The notes under the pieces were generated by a model, which searched no databases, had not been told where the DNA came from, and saw nothing but the letters and a program-made list of their open reading frames with translations. A stretch of 64,000 nucleotides of DNA from Plantago ovata (Eukaryota > Streptophyta > Magnoliopsida > Lamiales > Plantaginaceae). The translations under genes were made by a program, and so were the position numbers. The DNA lies in the NCBI GenBank assembly GCA_028274465.1, contig CM051458.1, positions 84,712,085 through 84,776,084 of the forward strand, given 5' to 3'. This document shows, in pieces, positions 1 through 11,499 of the stretch (position 1 is its first letter; each line of letters begins with the position of its first letter).

Positions 1-253
1 CAGGGAAAAGCGACTATGCTCTTTCAAAATAAAGATAGTTAACATTTGACACAGCATCTCAAGAATGGGATACAGGTTTCACAGATTCGATGCTTGATTA
101 ACTTTGGTAAGCAATTGCATCTAGAAGAACGTCTACAGGACTGAATCGACAACTACAAAATAAATGACACTCATTTGTAACAAACAAAACTTGGATAAAA
201 ACTTACAACGAGGCAGTAGCAGCAGAAACCATTCTGAACGTAAGGACGTAACA

Positions 254-3200
254 TTAAGTGCCTTTGGCTTTGTTCTGCAGTAAGTCAATTATGCAGGTAA
301 AGAATCAGTATTCTGTATCGACTAGGATCAAAGACAAACCTCCAGGTCAAATGTTATTTCCACAATCAAAACACTAAACCTGGAAATTGAAAATAATAGT
401 GTGACCGCTAAATTTGTAGTCATTCTAACCAACATATATAGTTTCCAATATGAAATTTTGCGTGGTCTAATAGTGAACAAACATATTCTTGTAGAAGTTT
501 ATGTTTAACCAGATGGAGGCGTGAAATCAGTGCCAATGAATATTCTTCACTAAACTTAAACAGGACCATCAGTAAATAATTAGTAGTTCTAAACAGTAAA
601 CCCAACTAAGCAAAATGCTTGTGAAGAATTCTTGCTGCTCAGTGAGCATCTACCCTATGAGGAGCTAATAAAGTCAGCAAGAAATTTTAGTTGAACTCGC
701 CATCAAATACAATATAGTTTGCTGGAAATTAGAAGGTAAACAGAGATAACATTGAATACATGGATAAATAAACAAGTTCTATTAATGCTTTTTTTTTCTT
801 TTTTTGAGCAACAAAACTTCATTTCATACTTCAAATCAATGATACATCAGGATTGTCAAAAGGCAACGACTCAAGTTCTATTAATGCTACACATAGGAAA
901 TTACGGCCTAGATGTTTATTATTTTTTAGTTATAAGGTCAAGATACAAATTTACTCCTACTCACATCCTTACAAGTTCATTCGTGGAACTCTTCACATTC
1001 ATTGAACTAGATTCCAACATAATTTTTCAGCTACAGAATTAAATTTATGGAAACAAAGTCTGCATATAGGTGTTTTTATTGAAATGAAACAGCCCCATGA
1101 TATATATAACGAAGAAAAACTGAAATGTTCTTTCTTCTTAATAGACTTACCATTTACTTCTCATAACATGAACTAGAAATTAGAAAAATGACCAATCCAC
1201 ATTATCAGTATACACACAGTGGATAAGAAAGTTAACATTCTCTTGTTCCCAACTCAACACTCCATGAGAAAGTGAATAAGAATATCTAAGTTTCCAAGGA
1301 AAGCCCTCGAGGATTACCTGGGATTCTAGGATCTTTTTGCTATCACTGTAATACTGGTTCGGATGATTAATTCCTGCATCAGAGGTTGTGTTGTGAACAG
1401 CTTCAAAGGTCAAAGTGCATGCCAACTGCATAATGAACAGTATAATTTATGATTATTTCTCAAACAAAGATAAAAATAAAGAAAGAGATTAATGTGGCCG
1501 ATAGGGGGAAGATGGCAAGAATATTAACCTGATAATGTCTATTCCGCACTTTATCAAGGACATCACCTAACGCACGACCGCCAACTCCCATCTTACCAAG
1601 CACTGCTCTTAAATTTTCCTCACTGCTCAAGAAACATTTATGAGTTTCAATACATCGGACTGTCCCAAAAATAGGAAATGAAAAACCGGATATTTCCAGA
1701 CATTAACTGTTTATGGGGGGCTGACCCAATTATGCTAGAATGTGTCAAACAACAAATTAGTGGTGAAGACTATCAAGTAATGCTGAATCATTGAGAGTTA
1801 AATCTTCTCTCCACACTGAACAGCTCAGTTTCCCCCAAACGGCCCATCAACTATCTGGATGAATGACCATTATTCGTGCTATTGAACCTCGGAACCTCCA
1901 CTAATCACAGTATTCTCAGTTGTAAGGCAATGTCTGTTCAGCCTATTCATATGTGCACCTATTCACTTTCAACATCAACTTGGCTGGCAGACTTTTAAAG
2001 CTTTTGGATGCTTGCAACATTAACTCAGCAAATATCATTAAACACAAATGTTTTAGCCGTATATGATTATAGTGGAAATATGAAACATCAATTGATCACA
2101 TAAAGATGACTACAACTTAATTGAGATGGCTATGGTTGTAAGATCAATGACAAGTGAATTGAATTGAGCCATCTCTGTAGGATCTGGTTACAAGTTAATG
2201 GGCCAGTGATCCTTTACATAGAACATGGTAGCACATATGTGAAATCAATGAAGGTAGTTCTTGAGCTAAGTCACTAATGGGAGCCCTCACATTGTTTAGT
2301 CATGAACTTTGAGTTTTGTGAATCAACCAAAAAGAATATGTATCCATCTATGTGAGGATGAAGGCCAAGACACCACATCCATTTTCACAACTTACCAAAT
2401 ATTGTTGGAAGGATTAAATAGAATTATTCATGCACAAGTTGGAGAATTCTCTAGTAAAAAAAACTCTTAAGGATGTCGAAAGACAGAAAAATCTAAGAAC
2501 TCTTTGGATTAAGCTTAATGCAGCTGGTGCACTACATGTTGGTATGCTGAAGATATAAAAAAAAGTAGTCTAGTGCCAAATACATAAAGGATGGATACTG
2601 CATATCAGATTCCATACCTGAAATGGCGATAAGGGCACCCATGATGATCTCCAACACCTGGTGTAGAACATATAATCTTTTGACATGAATAGGGTGTGTA
2701 ATCCTGCATAAAGTTTATTAAATGAGACATACATAATGAGTGGAAGGCAAGTGAAAGGTTGAGAGAAGTATATGAAGACAAAATATATTAACCTAACTGC
2801 TCAGAGCCTTAGGCAACACATTTCAAGAACTTTTGTTTTATAAATCAAGGCAAAATGCATGATTGTTTAACCATGACTAGGGTTTTTAGAAACTTGTGGA
2901 AATTCAAAACTTAAGCGCCCAACATAAATCTAGCTTCAAAGAAGGAAATTGATACAAGAGCAATATTCAGCAAATAATAAGACAAATAAAGTATCACTAG
3001 TGTGTATTCTTGGCTGCAAGAAAATGCTCAAACCAGAGGTAAAGATGATTACCGTTCTCTTCCCTTCTTTTCCATAGTTGTGGCGTATACCATATGCATA
3101 TTCTTTGTCGAATCGTTCAGCACCAACCTATAAAAGTAGCATGATTTTCTTAAACTACAAATAGAAGAGATATGCCTAGCGGAATCCAGAGGGCTGATGA

Positions 3201-6200
3201 CGAAAATAAGAAACATAATCCAATTATCCTTCAGTTAGTTAGTTATTCTGAGAGAGTGAGAGTGAATGAGAGAGAGAGAGAGAGAGGGGGGAGGTGTTGA
3301 CTTTAATCTTCACTAAAGCAAACTCAGATCATATCATTACCTTCCGGGAGAATTCTGCTTTCCAGAATGCAAGAGCATCATCCAACTTGAGTCCAACACC
3401 CTACATGCATAATGTTAGAAAATTTTAAATGCCGTTAAAAGGTATCAACAACTACAACAACCGTTAGCTTTGACATTCAAGCATACGCATGCACTTGAGT
3501 TCTACAAATTTGGAACGCAGATGATACTGTAATAGAGCTTAGAATGAATTCAATCATTTACAAATTACAAAGTGGCGTACAAATATTCAGGATTTGTACT
3601 AAAAATGTTCAATCAATTGGTTTGGAGGGAAGCAGGGTGAAGTGATTTTCTTTTGCCATTATACAAAAGAAACCTATACCACAGTATCATATACAGTTGA
3701 AATCCTCGTCGATGATAAAAGTTGTGTTCCAGACATCTCTATTTTCATTGAATAAAATAACAGAGACATTTGACTCTATAATGAATTTCCTCAAAAAAAC
3801 TATGATTATTTTAATATTCAAACTGGGGCGCAGAGGTACCAGGAGGATAAAATGCCATGTATAACCCAAAAACATGTACACTGTGGGAGCATACAACCTT
3901 GAGAAAGAGTCCCAGTTGCATACGGCCTCCATGCTTCAAGTGATGATCCTCTCGAAGCTGTGCATGGAAGCAAAAAGAATGAAACCAACAAAAAGATGAT
4001 GAATGTAATAAATAAAGCAAACAGCTTACGTTAACTTTTGATAAGAAACAAGTCTCTATTTCATAAAAATATCTTGTTACCTTGTCAAACAAATGGCGCA
4101 TACACAGAGGAAATGAAGTTCTTGAAACTTGATCAATGTCCTTCAATGAAATTTCTGCAAATTCTTTTGGCTGTAAAGAAAATAAGATCACTAGCAATTT
4201 TTTGAAGTTACACAACTCCACAAGTATAAACACTTTTTTTCTGTAATACCTGGCTATAATCGGGGCCTAAATAACTCGAGGATAGGGCTTCAACAATCTA
4301 AATAAACAAAAAAAATTAGATTCTATTGGATTCTTAAGAAGAATCAGTAAACAATCCGTTCGACACTTACTGGAGTCAGTCGGTCCTTCTCTTGCTCCCT
4401 GATCATAGATGTCCATTTTCTGCTAGAAAGAATTGCTTATGTTATGCTATACATGGTGCTAATCCTTTAAGAGTTCTTGGAACCACATAGTTTTTTTTTT
4501 TAAACAAAGCTGACATGTATGACAAATTTTATCAACCCCCCCCCCCCCGGGGGGACCTGTTTGATTCACACTGAACCTAAAAAACACGAGCCACATGCTT
4601 GCATGCAAGGAGGAACAAAAGAACAAAACAGAGGAGGAATCCAGCAAACCTGTTCGTTAAAACCAGTGCTTTGGAGAGCTGGCTGCGATATTGGGTCATG
4701 AGAAGAGAAATAACCTGAGACCAAAAAAAATATTCAGTCTAAAGCAAACAGGAAAAAGTCAAAGACCTGTTATAAATTGTTGACCCGATGGTTTACCTGA
4801 CTTTCTGCAACATATGCATACCCCTTGAAGATGAATACTCTACGGCTCGCCACAAGATCAGGAACTTGATCAAATGGTACCTTCAGTAATCAGTAAATAA
4901 GAAGACTGATAAGATTCACTAAGAGAAACCAAACAAAACTCAAGTAATGGTTCTGAGGGCATTGGACGATGAACGGGTGATGAATTTAAAGCAGCCATAG
5001 TCTGTAGAGAAACCAATGTCACGTGATCGAGAAGATTTGGTTATATACACAAGGTGTTTTCTGTGCTTGACAGTTTTCTAACTACACTTGCATTCTAGTG
5101 ACTTGTGGAGTGGAAGGGAGAAAGTTAAACTGACATAAGGTCTTCTGAATTGTACAAGATTGTGAGTATTAAAACAGTAGGAACGGACAGGAAGGAGCTA
5201 TGATGCTCTTTATTACCTTGTAATATACAGTATCAGCTGCAAGATAAGGAAAACAGAAGGAATTATAAAGTGAAGTGTTAAGACAATTGTTTAAATCAGC
5301 TAAATGTAAATAGTCAAATTCAACATTTACCGCTGGTTGGGGAGAAACTAATGGAGCGCGCCACTTGGCTCAATTTGTCTTTTACCCTCTAAACACAAAA
5401 CCAGAAAGTGTTATTTAGGAAGATATGATATGCACATGTGTTAGGTTATCAACAAGGTGGCGCCGCATATTTCATAGAAACGTTGCATCTAGCAACTAAG
5501 GTTTACAAGTAAATATACCATGTTGAGGAACATGAACATATACTAACCTCATGCTCAGCATTGTTTAAAGATTTGTAAGGCATGTCGAACTTCACCATTA
5601 ATGCCCTCTAGCATGTAAATCATGGTCAAAAAAGTAAGTTTCCATATCAAACAAATAAAAAATTGCCCAGGAATCAAGAGCAGACCAGGACAGCAAAATC
5701 ACACCTGTGCTTCTAATGTTTCAGATTGGAAACGGTAACGAAATAATGTAGTCTCCATTGACAGAAACCACTTCCTCAATTCTTCCCTGACATATAATGA
5801 AGAAAAGTTGCATTAACTTTTTTAAATTCAACACACAAAAAGAAGAACAATTAATTCTTGGAATTCCAAGAATCAAAAGGAGTGTTAAAATGGCAGCATT
5901 TCCTAATTCATTACCTATACAGTGGAGAGTAAAATGCAGAGAAAAGGAAATATAAATCCACTCGGTTCCAGTAATAGAGAGGAGTTTGAAATAGCTTACT
6001 CTCTACAATATACAAGACGGAGAACAAAATGAGAAATGACATCCTTTTCTTCAGTCTGAGCTGGCTCTGGACGCTTCATATTTGTATTCCATAGTTCTTT
6101 TATCTACACAAAACAACAATATAGCAGATCATTTTGTGAAATTTATTCAGTATTAGTTTTCCGAGACAATCAATGGTCGGCATATAATGTACGTATAACA

Positions 6201-6784
6201 TTAATTCCTACATACCAGTTTTTGCATATCATCAGGCTTTTTCCCTCGAGATAGTCCATCTGAAATCCCCTTAAGAACTGCACCAGACCATCTAAGTATG
6301 AGTTATATTTATACCAGGGAACATAATCAACCTGAATGTTAGCAGCATTCCCCCGTCTAACAGAAGTAAGTTATTCTCAACAAAATTAGGGATCCGGACA
6401 AAGCTTACATCAAATTCTCAATAGTTTCTCATCACTTGCAATTGCAATCCTATCCACACATACTTGTCAAATTAAATTTCCGAGCAAGACCAAAATGAAA
6501 TTTAGAACGCTACATTTACTACTTCACTACATGATACGATTATTGTCTATGCAAATCTAAATTCACAGTAATAAAATATTCCAACCGGTTAGGTGTCTCG
6601 AGATGGAAAAACTAGAAAAGGAGAGAGGAAACATACCTCGGAGTCTATGGATGGCGTAAAGCTCGAAATCCTCGAGGCGAACTTCCAGTTCCGGCGCCGA
6701 TCGGTAAATTGGTAAAGTGGAAACGACGGCGGGTTTTTCGAAGGCAGATGATGAAGTTATCCGGTTGGATCTGACAGCTTCCAT
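254..6784 (-). CDS. PRIM2: DNA primase large subunit (PRIM2, Fe-S subunit of pol alpha-primase)
   Basis: Nuclear replication protein: the large subunit of eukaryotic primase, which with the small subunit makes the RNA primer that DNA polymerase alpha extends. Nineteen exons join in frame to 457 aa, the usual family length: 6637-6784, 6216-6277, 6000-6103, 5705-5786, 5548-5607, 5331-5388, 5217-5236, 4797-4880, 4650-4714, 4371-4419, 4250-4297, 4081-4170, 3898-3957, 3341-3400, 3053-3127, 2618-2703, 1529-1622, 1318-1425, 254-274. The C-terminal domain has [26 protein letters not shown] and NHPNQYY. The four [4Fe-4S] cysteines are C283, C362, C378 and C418, spaced almost as I recall for human PRIM2. 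The start is the first ATG, giving MEAVRSNR. All introns used are GT-AG. The last exon (NKAKGT and stop) follows a 1 kb intron and is the least certain part. Intron 18 holds nothing I recognise. Confidence 0.95.
3269..3286. repeat. (GA)n microsatellite
   Basis: A short uninterrupted GA run followed by a G run, inside an intron of PRIM2 between the exons at 3053-3127 and 3341-3400. Confidence 0.85.
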
Positions 6785-6889
6785 TCCTCCTTACTTACTT
6801 TGTCGATTTACAGCTCGACTGTTGTTGAAATGGCAAATGGCCAGAGAGAGGGGTTAAACGAGAGCGTTTTAGCGGCGAGGTGTAAAATG

Positions 6890-6897
6890 GCGGGAAT
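6890..6897 (-). promoter_or_regulatory. Candidate E2F site upstream of PRIM2
   Basis: On the minus strand the sequence reads ATTCCCGC, which fits the plant E2F consensus WTTSSCSS. It lies about 106 bp upstream of the PRIM2 ATG. Replication genes, primase subunits included, are known E2F targets in plants. The match is short and could be chance. Confidence 0.4.
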
Positions 6898-7967
6898 TGG
6901 TTGGGTTTTCTTCCCTCTTTCATAATTTTGGATAGGCTTTTGAGGTTACATAAATTCGGAGTTCTCGAATTCGAACTGGAAGCGGGTATACTTATGATAA
7001 TTGGCTAATTGCTCAGCTTAGGTGGCGAACTAAGATTTACTAGTTCTTCGTATGAAGGTGCAGAATTTGGATGGTTCATGAGCACGAGAACAATGATGTC
7101 TGTCATATTTTCTCAAATAAAAGTCACACTAGATCGTGCTCAAAGATTGACCTGCGCGCCCAATTAAATGTTTTTAAAGCATGCAACAAATCTTGAGTAC
7201 ATGTGTTTACATGAACATATATAAAAGCTAGTGAAACTTTCACTCCTTATCAATTCCTTATCAATGTGGGACGAAAGTCCCTACGTGCGACAAAGTAGTC
7301 ACAATCACGCCACTTTGAGTCAATTTATCATTCATACCGAGAATTGATTTACTCGCTTATCTTGTATTGTTACGAAAGTTGTGCAACTTTCTTAGCAACG
7401 AGCTGAAGAACATGAAAAACCGCCAGTGTAACCTTTTCCAATTAATGCTCAAATTTCTCCCTTAACACTAGTTTTTGTTTAATAATATTGGCTTAAAAAA
7501 ACAATTTCTCCAACACAAACATGTCACTACGTCCGTCGTAGTACGAACATAATAAACTTTGGTGTCATTCAACCAACATTATTAATAAATTTTGCCAACT
7601 ACACTAATAGATACTATTTCTAACGTGGGAAAGATTTCGAATTTCATAAGATATCAGATCAATCTGTCTCAATTATGTTATGTAATAGTCTAACAGAACT
7701 TCAGTCGGTCTATTCGTGGTGATCATCGATTTGTGTTCCATCTCACATTTTTTATTTGGCACAGAGAGGCTTAAACTCCACACACATAGAGAGAAGTTAT
7801 TAACAGAGAAATAAATTGACCAAGTATATATATACTTCTTTTAAATGCTTATAAATGATCGATGTGTGTATCCCCAGGACCCCAAGAAATGTACAAAACT
7901 AACTGAACGACTATTCTTTTTGGACTCTGATCATTGTGGTTGTTCACGTACTTAGAAAATAGTATAA

Positions 7968-8227
7968 TAGTTCCTCCGTTCTCTCATAAGTGTTCTGTTT
8001 TGACTTTTTTCGGTCAACAACTTTTAAATTGACTCTCGATTACTCTTAAACTATAATGATAAAGTATTTAACGAAATTATTTATGAAAATATAGAATCCA
8101 AATTTTTATAATATAATTTCGTTAAATACTTTATTATTATAGTTTAAAAGTAATCGTGAGTTAAAGTTGAAAACTATTGACTGAAAAAAGTCAAAACAGG
8201 ACAATTGTGAGATAACGGGAGGGAGTA
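7968..8227. mobile_element. Stowaway-like MITE, copy A
   Basis: A 260-bp non-coding element whose ends are inverted: the left end has TTCCTCCGTTCTCTCATAAG and the right end has GATAACGGGAGGGAGTA. TA dinucleotides sit at both borders, as Tc1/mariner-type Stowaway elements require. The interior folds back on itself: ACTATAATGATAAAGTATTT on the left is answered by AAATACTTTATTATTATAGT on the right, with a pair of GTCAA motifs outside it. It has no coding capacity. The same design occurs at 19677-19934 and 24086-24331. Confidence 0.8.
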
Positions 8228-11200
8228 ACATGTACTTACGTTCATATGATATGTTTCATGTCCAGGTAAATCATACTGGTACCAATTTGTATGGGATATG
8301 ATCAAGATGCATATGTGGTCCATGTCAAGTGTCAACATCTCAAGACTCATCTACTCTTAATATCTAAAGTTCATTTAGGATTATAATTGATGTATTTATG
8401 GATATCTAAGCGTACAGTTTAATCCGGTTATGCACAATGCCTGTAGAAAAAATGGCAATAGTGAAACAAGGTTTGCCATATGGGTTCTCATGATATTCTT
8501 CCCTCTTGATTTCATCCTTTGGGGTCGATCCCTTCTTTCCAATCACTATGTCAAGGTGCAAATTCTGGCTATTACTCTCAACTCTGGGCTTCGGACCTGT
8601 ATAGGACAATCGTGGGTGAGTACAAAAGGACTGGCCTGCCCCAAACAAACCGGTGATGACTTGACCAATATAGAATGGTCCGAAGGATGAATTTCTTCGT
8701 CCCTCAGGGAGAGAAGGAAGACTATGTTATAATGTGCTGGTTGAGCTCTCTACTTATAGGAAATCCAAGGGGTCCGAATTCTTTAAAACCTGAAATTCTA
8801 TCTCCATCATATGATTATGATTTATGACACGTGTCGCCATCGTGTTCACGTTTAGTTGGTTACATGACCTAGGACCTTGGACAATCGGGCCATTACCTTC
8901 GTGCGTCTAGAACGTTATTATGTTAGTGGATAGGCTTACCAGATGACTGAAAGTCTGAAACGAAGCCTTTAGTCCTCTTCAAACTACTAGATCGCTATCT
9001 CTTGAATTGAAAGCCTTCAGCTTTCTCCAAGGTTTTAGACCTTCAACTTGCACCCTTAGTCCAATTGCACCCTTTGTGTCGAGTCTTATTATAATTGTGT
9101 TTGTATCTCAATCTGCTCCTCTTTATTTTAAAGGGGCAGTGTGATTTCCGTAGCCACGAACGATGAAGAATAAGTTAATGCTAAACAAAGCCTAACATAA
9201 CAATTAGGTTGGTCTAATAATAATTACACCAATAAAGAATAACGCAATATTTGTCGTCATAGACATGTTAATGACTTGAAGAATGAAGAATTAGTTAAAG
9301 TTTAGATATAAAAATCTCACTTATTTTTATTTTAAAATAATAATAATTAGATATAATTAATTTATTATTGTTTATCATTCATTATCATCACTAATATTAT
9401 TATTATTATTATTAAAACATAAAAAAATAAATAAAAAATATAACAATATAATATGAATGACATTTTATGTTAGTTTATCAGTTAGCTTATAAACTTATTC
9501 TCTAGACACGTACACTAAACTAAAATCAGCTATTTTATCGGTTTATTTCCTAAATATATACATAAAAATCAACTTGTTTATCAGCTATAAACTAGCTTAA
9601 AAACTGATTTTGATAAACAGATGGATTACTCCCTAATCCACCGATCCCTATCAGGTTTCATCGGACCATAATTCATTCATATACATTTAATTTCATTGCA
9701 TTACAGTTGATCATGTTTTAGTTTAAACTGTGGACGTAAATACATAATATAAGATGTCTGAATTTCCATCCCAGACAAAAAGGCACGAGAGTCGTGCAAA
9801 AAGCTGTGTAGAATGGAGGTGGTCAATAAGATGTGCTTGGACTTTGGATAGAGAATTGGTTCACTTCTCCAAAGAAACAAAGGGCAAATGGGACAAGTCC
9901 CGTCAAACGAAAGCAACACAAATAAAAGAGGTCCCCCATCTTTTTATCCTAAACGGAAATAGATTGCTTAATTGATTTCAATCGTTATCCCAAAAACATT
10001 TGGAATTATCTCCCATCCTTACAGGTAGACGTATTTTATCCGACTAATCCTCGTTCGTAAATCGTAACATAACTGTTTTCTTTTAAAACCGCAAAAATTA
10101 TACGAACATCATTTTACTCCTAAAATATTTGATGACTCCGCCAAAGATCCCTTTACCCTCTACTTTTGATCTATCAAATACTATTTCATTGCACCAACTT
10201 ATTTGATAAGATAACTGTGAGCAAATTACAATTAAAAGATCGTATTGTGCTTAAGGTGGTACGTAGAGCTCTATGCCTCTATATTGTTCGCAAGCAAGCT
10301 CCAAACAAAGTTGGAACATTATTGTGAAAGTCTCTAACTGTGCGAACTTAAAACATCTTGTTCAAATACTGGATACTTTATACTTCATGAATTATTGTCA
10401 AAGTCTCACTCAAGCGAAATTTACGTACTTTATCTATTACTACGTCTATAACAACGCTAAACCAAATCTTTTGGGAAAAAAAAAGTTTTAAAATCTCGTG
10501 AAACAAAGTCTTTAGGAAGTGTTAAAAAATAAAGTGGTTGGTAATATGATATCCACCTGATGATTGATCCTTGAGCACCGCTGGTTTTGCATATTCTAGT
10601 ATCGTAACAACTTCATTTTTCAGTGTCGTTGATTTACAAATGATACATGAATAGTTTAGCTTTATCACATACTTCGTATCACAATCAGTCAATCACATAT
10701 GCAAATCATTCTGTTATCAGTCATGCATGGGTATATAGATATCATTCTAACTCTCCCAGAAACTCAAGCAGCTAGGGAGGTGGGAATCCATACTAGGCAA
10801 TTATATTAATTCTCCAGTTCTAGCTCCCTCACAATTGTAGTCGATTTCAACATTTTTGAGAAGGTCAATCGAGTGGAAATATGGGACGGAGTTCACTCCG
10901 ATACCATAAACTCTACCAAAAGCTCAAACTGTTAAGGAGGAACAAAATCTAATCATATATATTTATTCTCTAATGAGGTATTCAACTATTAAACTTATAG
11001 CATATGAATCCTTATTTTTACCGAAAACCATAAGAAATTTCCCACTAAATTTTGTTTTCCTTCAATTATCGTATCTCCTTATCCTTATTGTGTCTATTTT
11101 AATCGAAAACATTTAAATTTAACTGAATTTATATGAAATAGGGAAAATTACATAAAGCTTGTTGCGCCAATTTCCAAAATCTCCCTTTTTAGTCTACTAA

Positions 11201-11265
11201 TTACATCTAGCCCCAAATAGGCGTTGATTGTGTTGAGCAGCTTAGTAGCTATTGTTCAATTTTTG
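8228..11265. other. Intergenic, no gene recognised
   Basis: About 3 kb of mostly AT-rich DNA. The 8400-9100 part is less AT-rich and has open frames of up to 86 codons, but none resembles a protein I know. It could be an old transposon fragment. A short TTA/ATT-rich simple sequence lies near 9340-9440. Confidence 0.5.
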
Positions 11266-11441
11266 CTCACCAAACATGTACTTAAGTTTTTTTTTTTTCT
11301 TTTATTCTTCTTCTTCCTTCTCTTAAACTCAGGTACCGGAAAAAAAATCCTGCACTGGAGTGGTCCAATCGGAGTTGCCAATCGGCAGCTCCGATCAGAC
11401 CCATCTCCGATCTAAAACAGCTCCGAACTCTTTACAACTCC
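11266..11441 (+). repeat. Palindromic AGCTCC repeat, locus 1
   Basis: In order: GCTCACCAAACATGTACTTA, a run of T and C, GGTACCGG at 11332-11339, then a degenerate series of AGCTCCGATC, CAATCGGAG and related words. The same order of parts is seen at three other places (59801-60150, and inverted at 60734-60911 and 62961-63165). No protein is encoded. The right side abuts a truncated Tourist-like MITE. Confidence 0.65.
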
Positions 11442-11496
11442 GATTAAACTGAACTGAACTGAACTTCATCAATTTTCAGATGAAAATACCAGAGCC
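11442..11496 (-). mobile_element. Tourist-like MITE, truncated copy
   Basis: On the minus strand it starts GGCTCTGGTATTTTCATC and runs into GTTCAGTTCAGTTCAG. This matches the first ~50 bp of the complete element at 59405-59617. TAA borders its outer end at 11497-11499. The rest of the element is missing; the palindromic AGCTCC repeat begins where it breaks off. Confidence 0.65.
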
Positions 11497-11499
11497 TAA

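Noticed and set aside
752-1042. 96-codon plus-strand frame
   Set aside because: Inside intron 18 of PRIM2, low-complexity and Phe/Leu-rich, no family resemblance.
4536-4557. C run followed by G run
   Set aside because: A short homopolymer in a PRIM2 intron, of no apparent function and possibly error-prone sequence.
8406-8690. Overlapping frames of 80 and 86 codons on both strands
   Set aside because: No start context, splice partner or family similarity; treated as intergenic, perhaps an old repeat.
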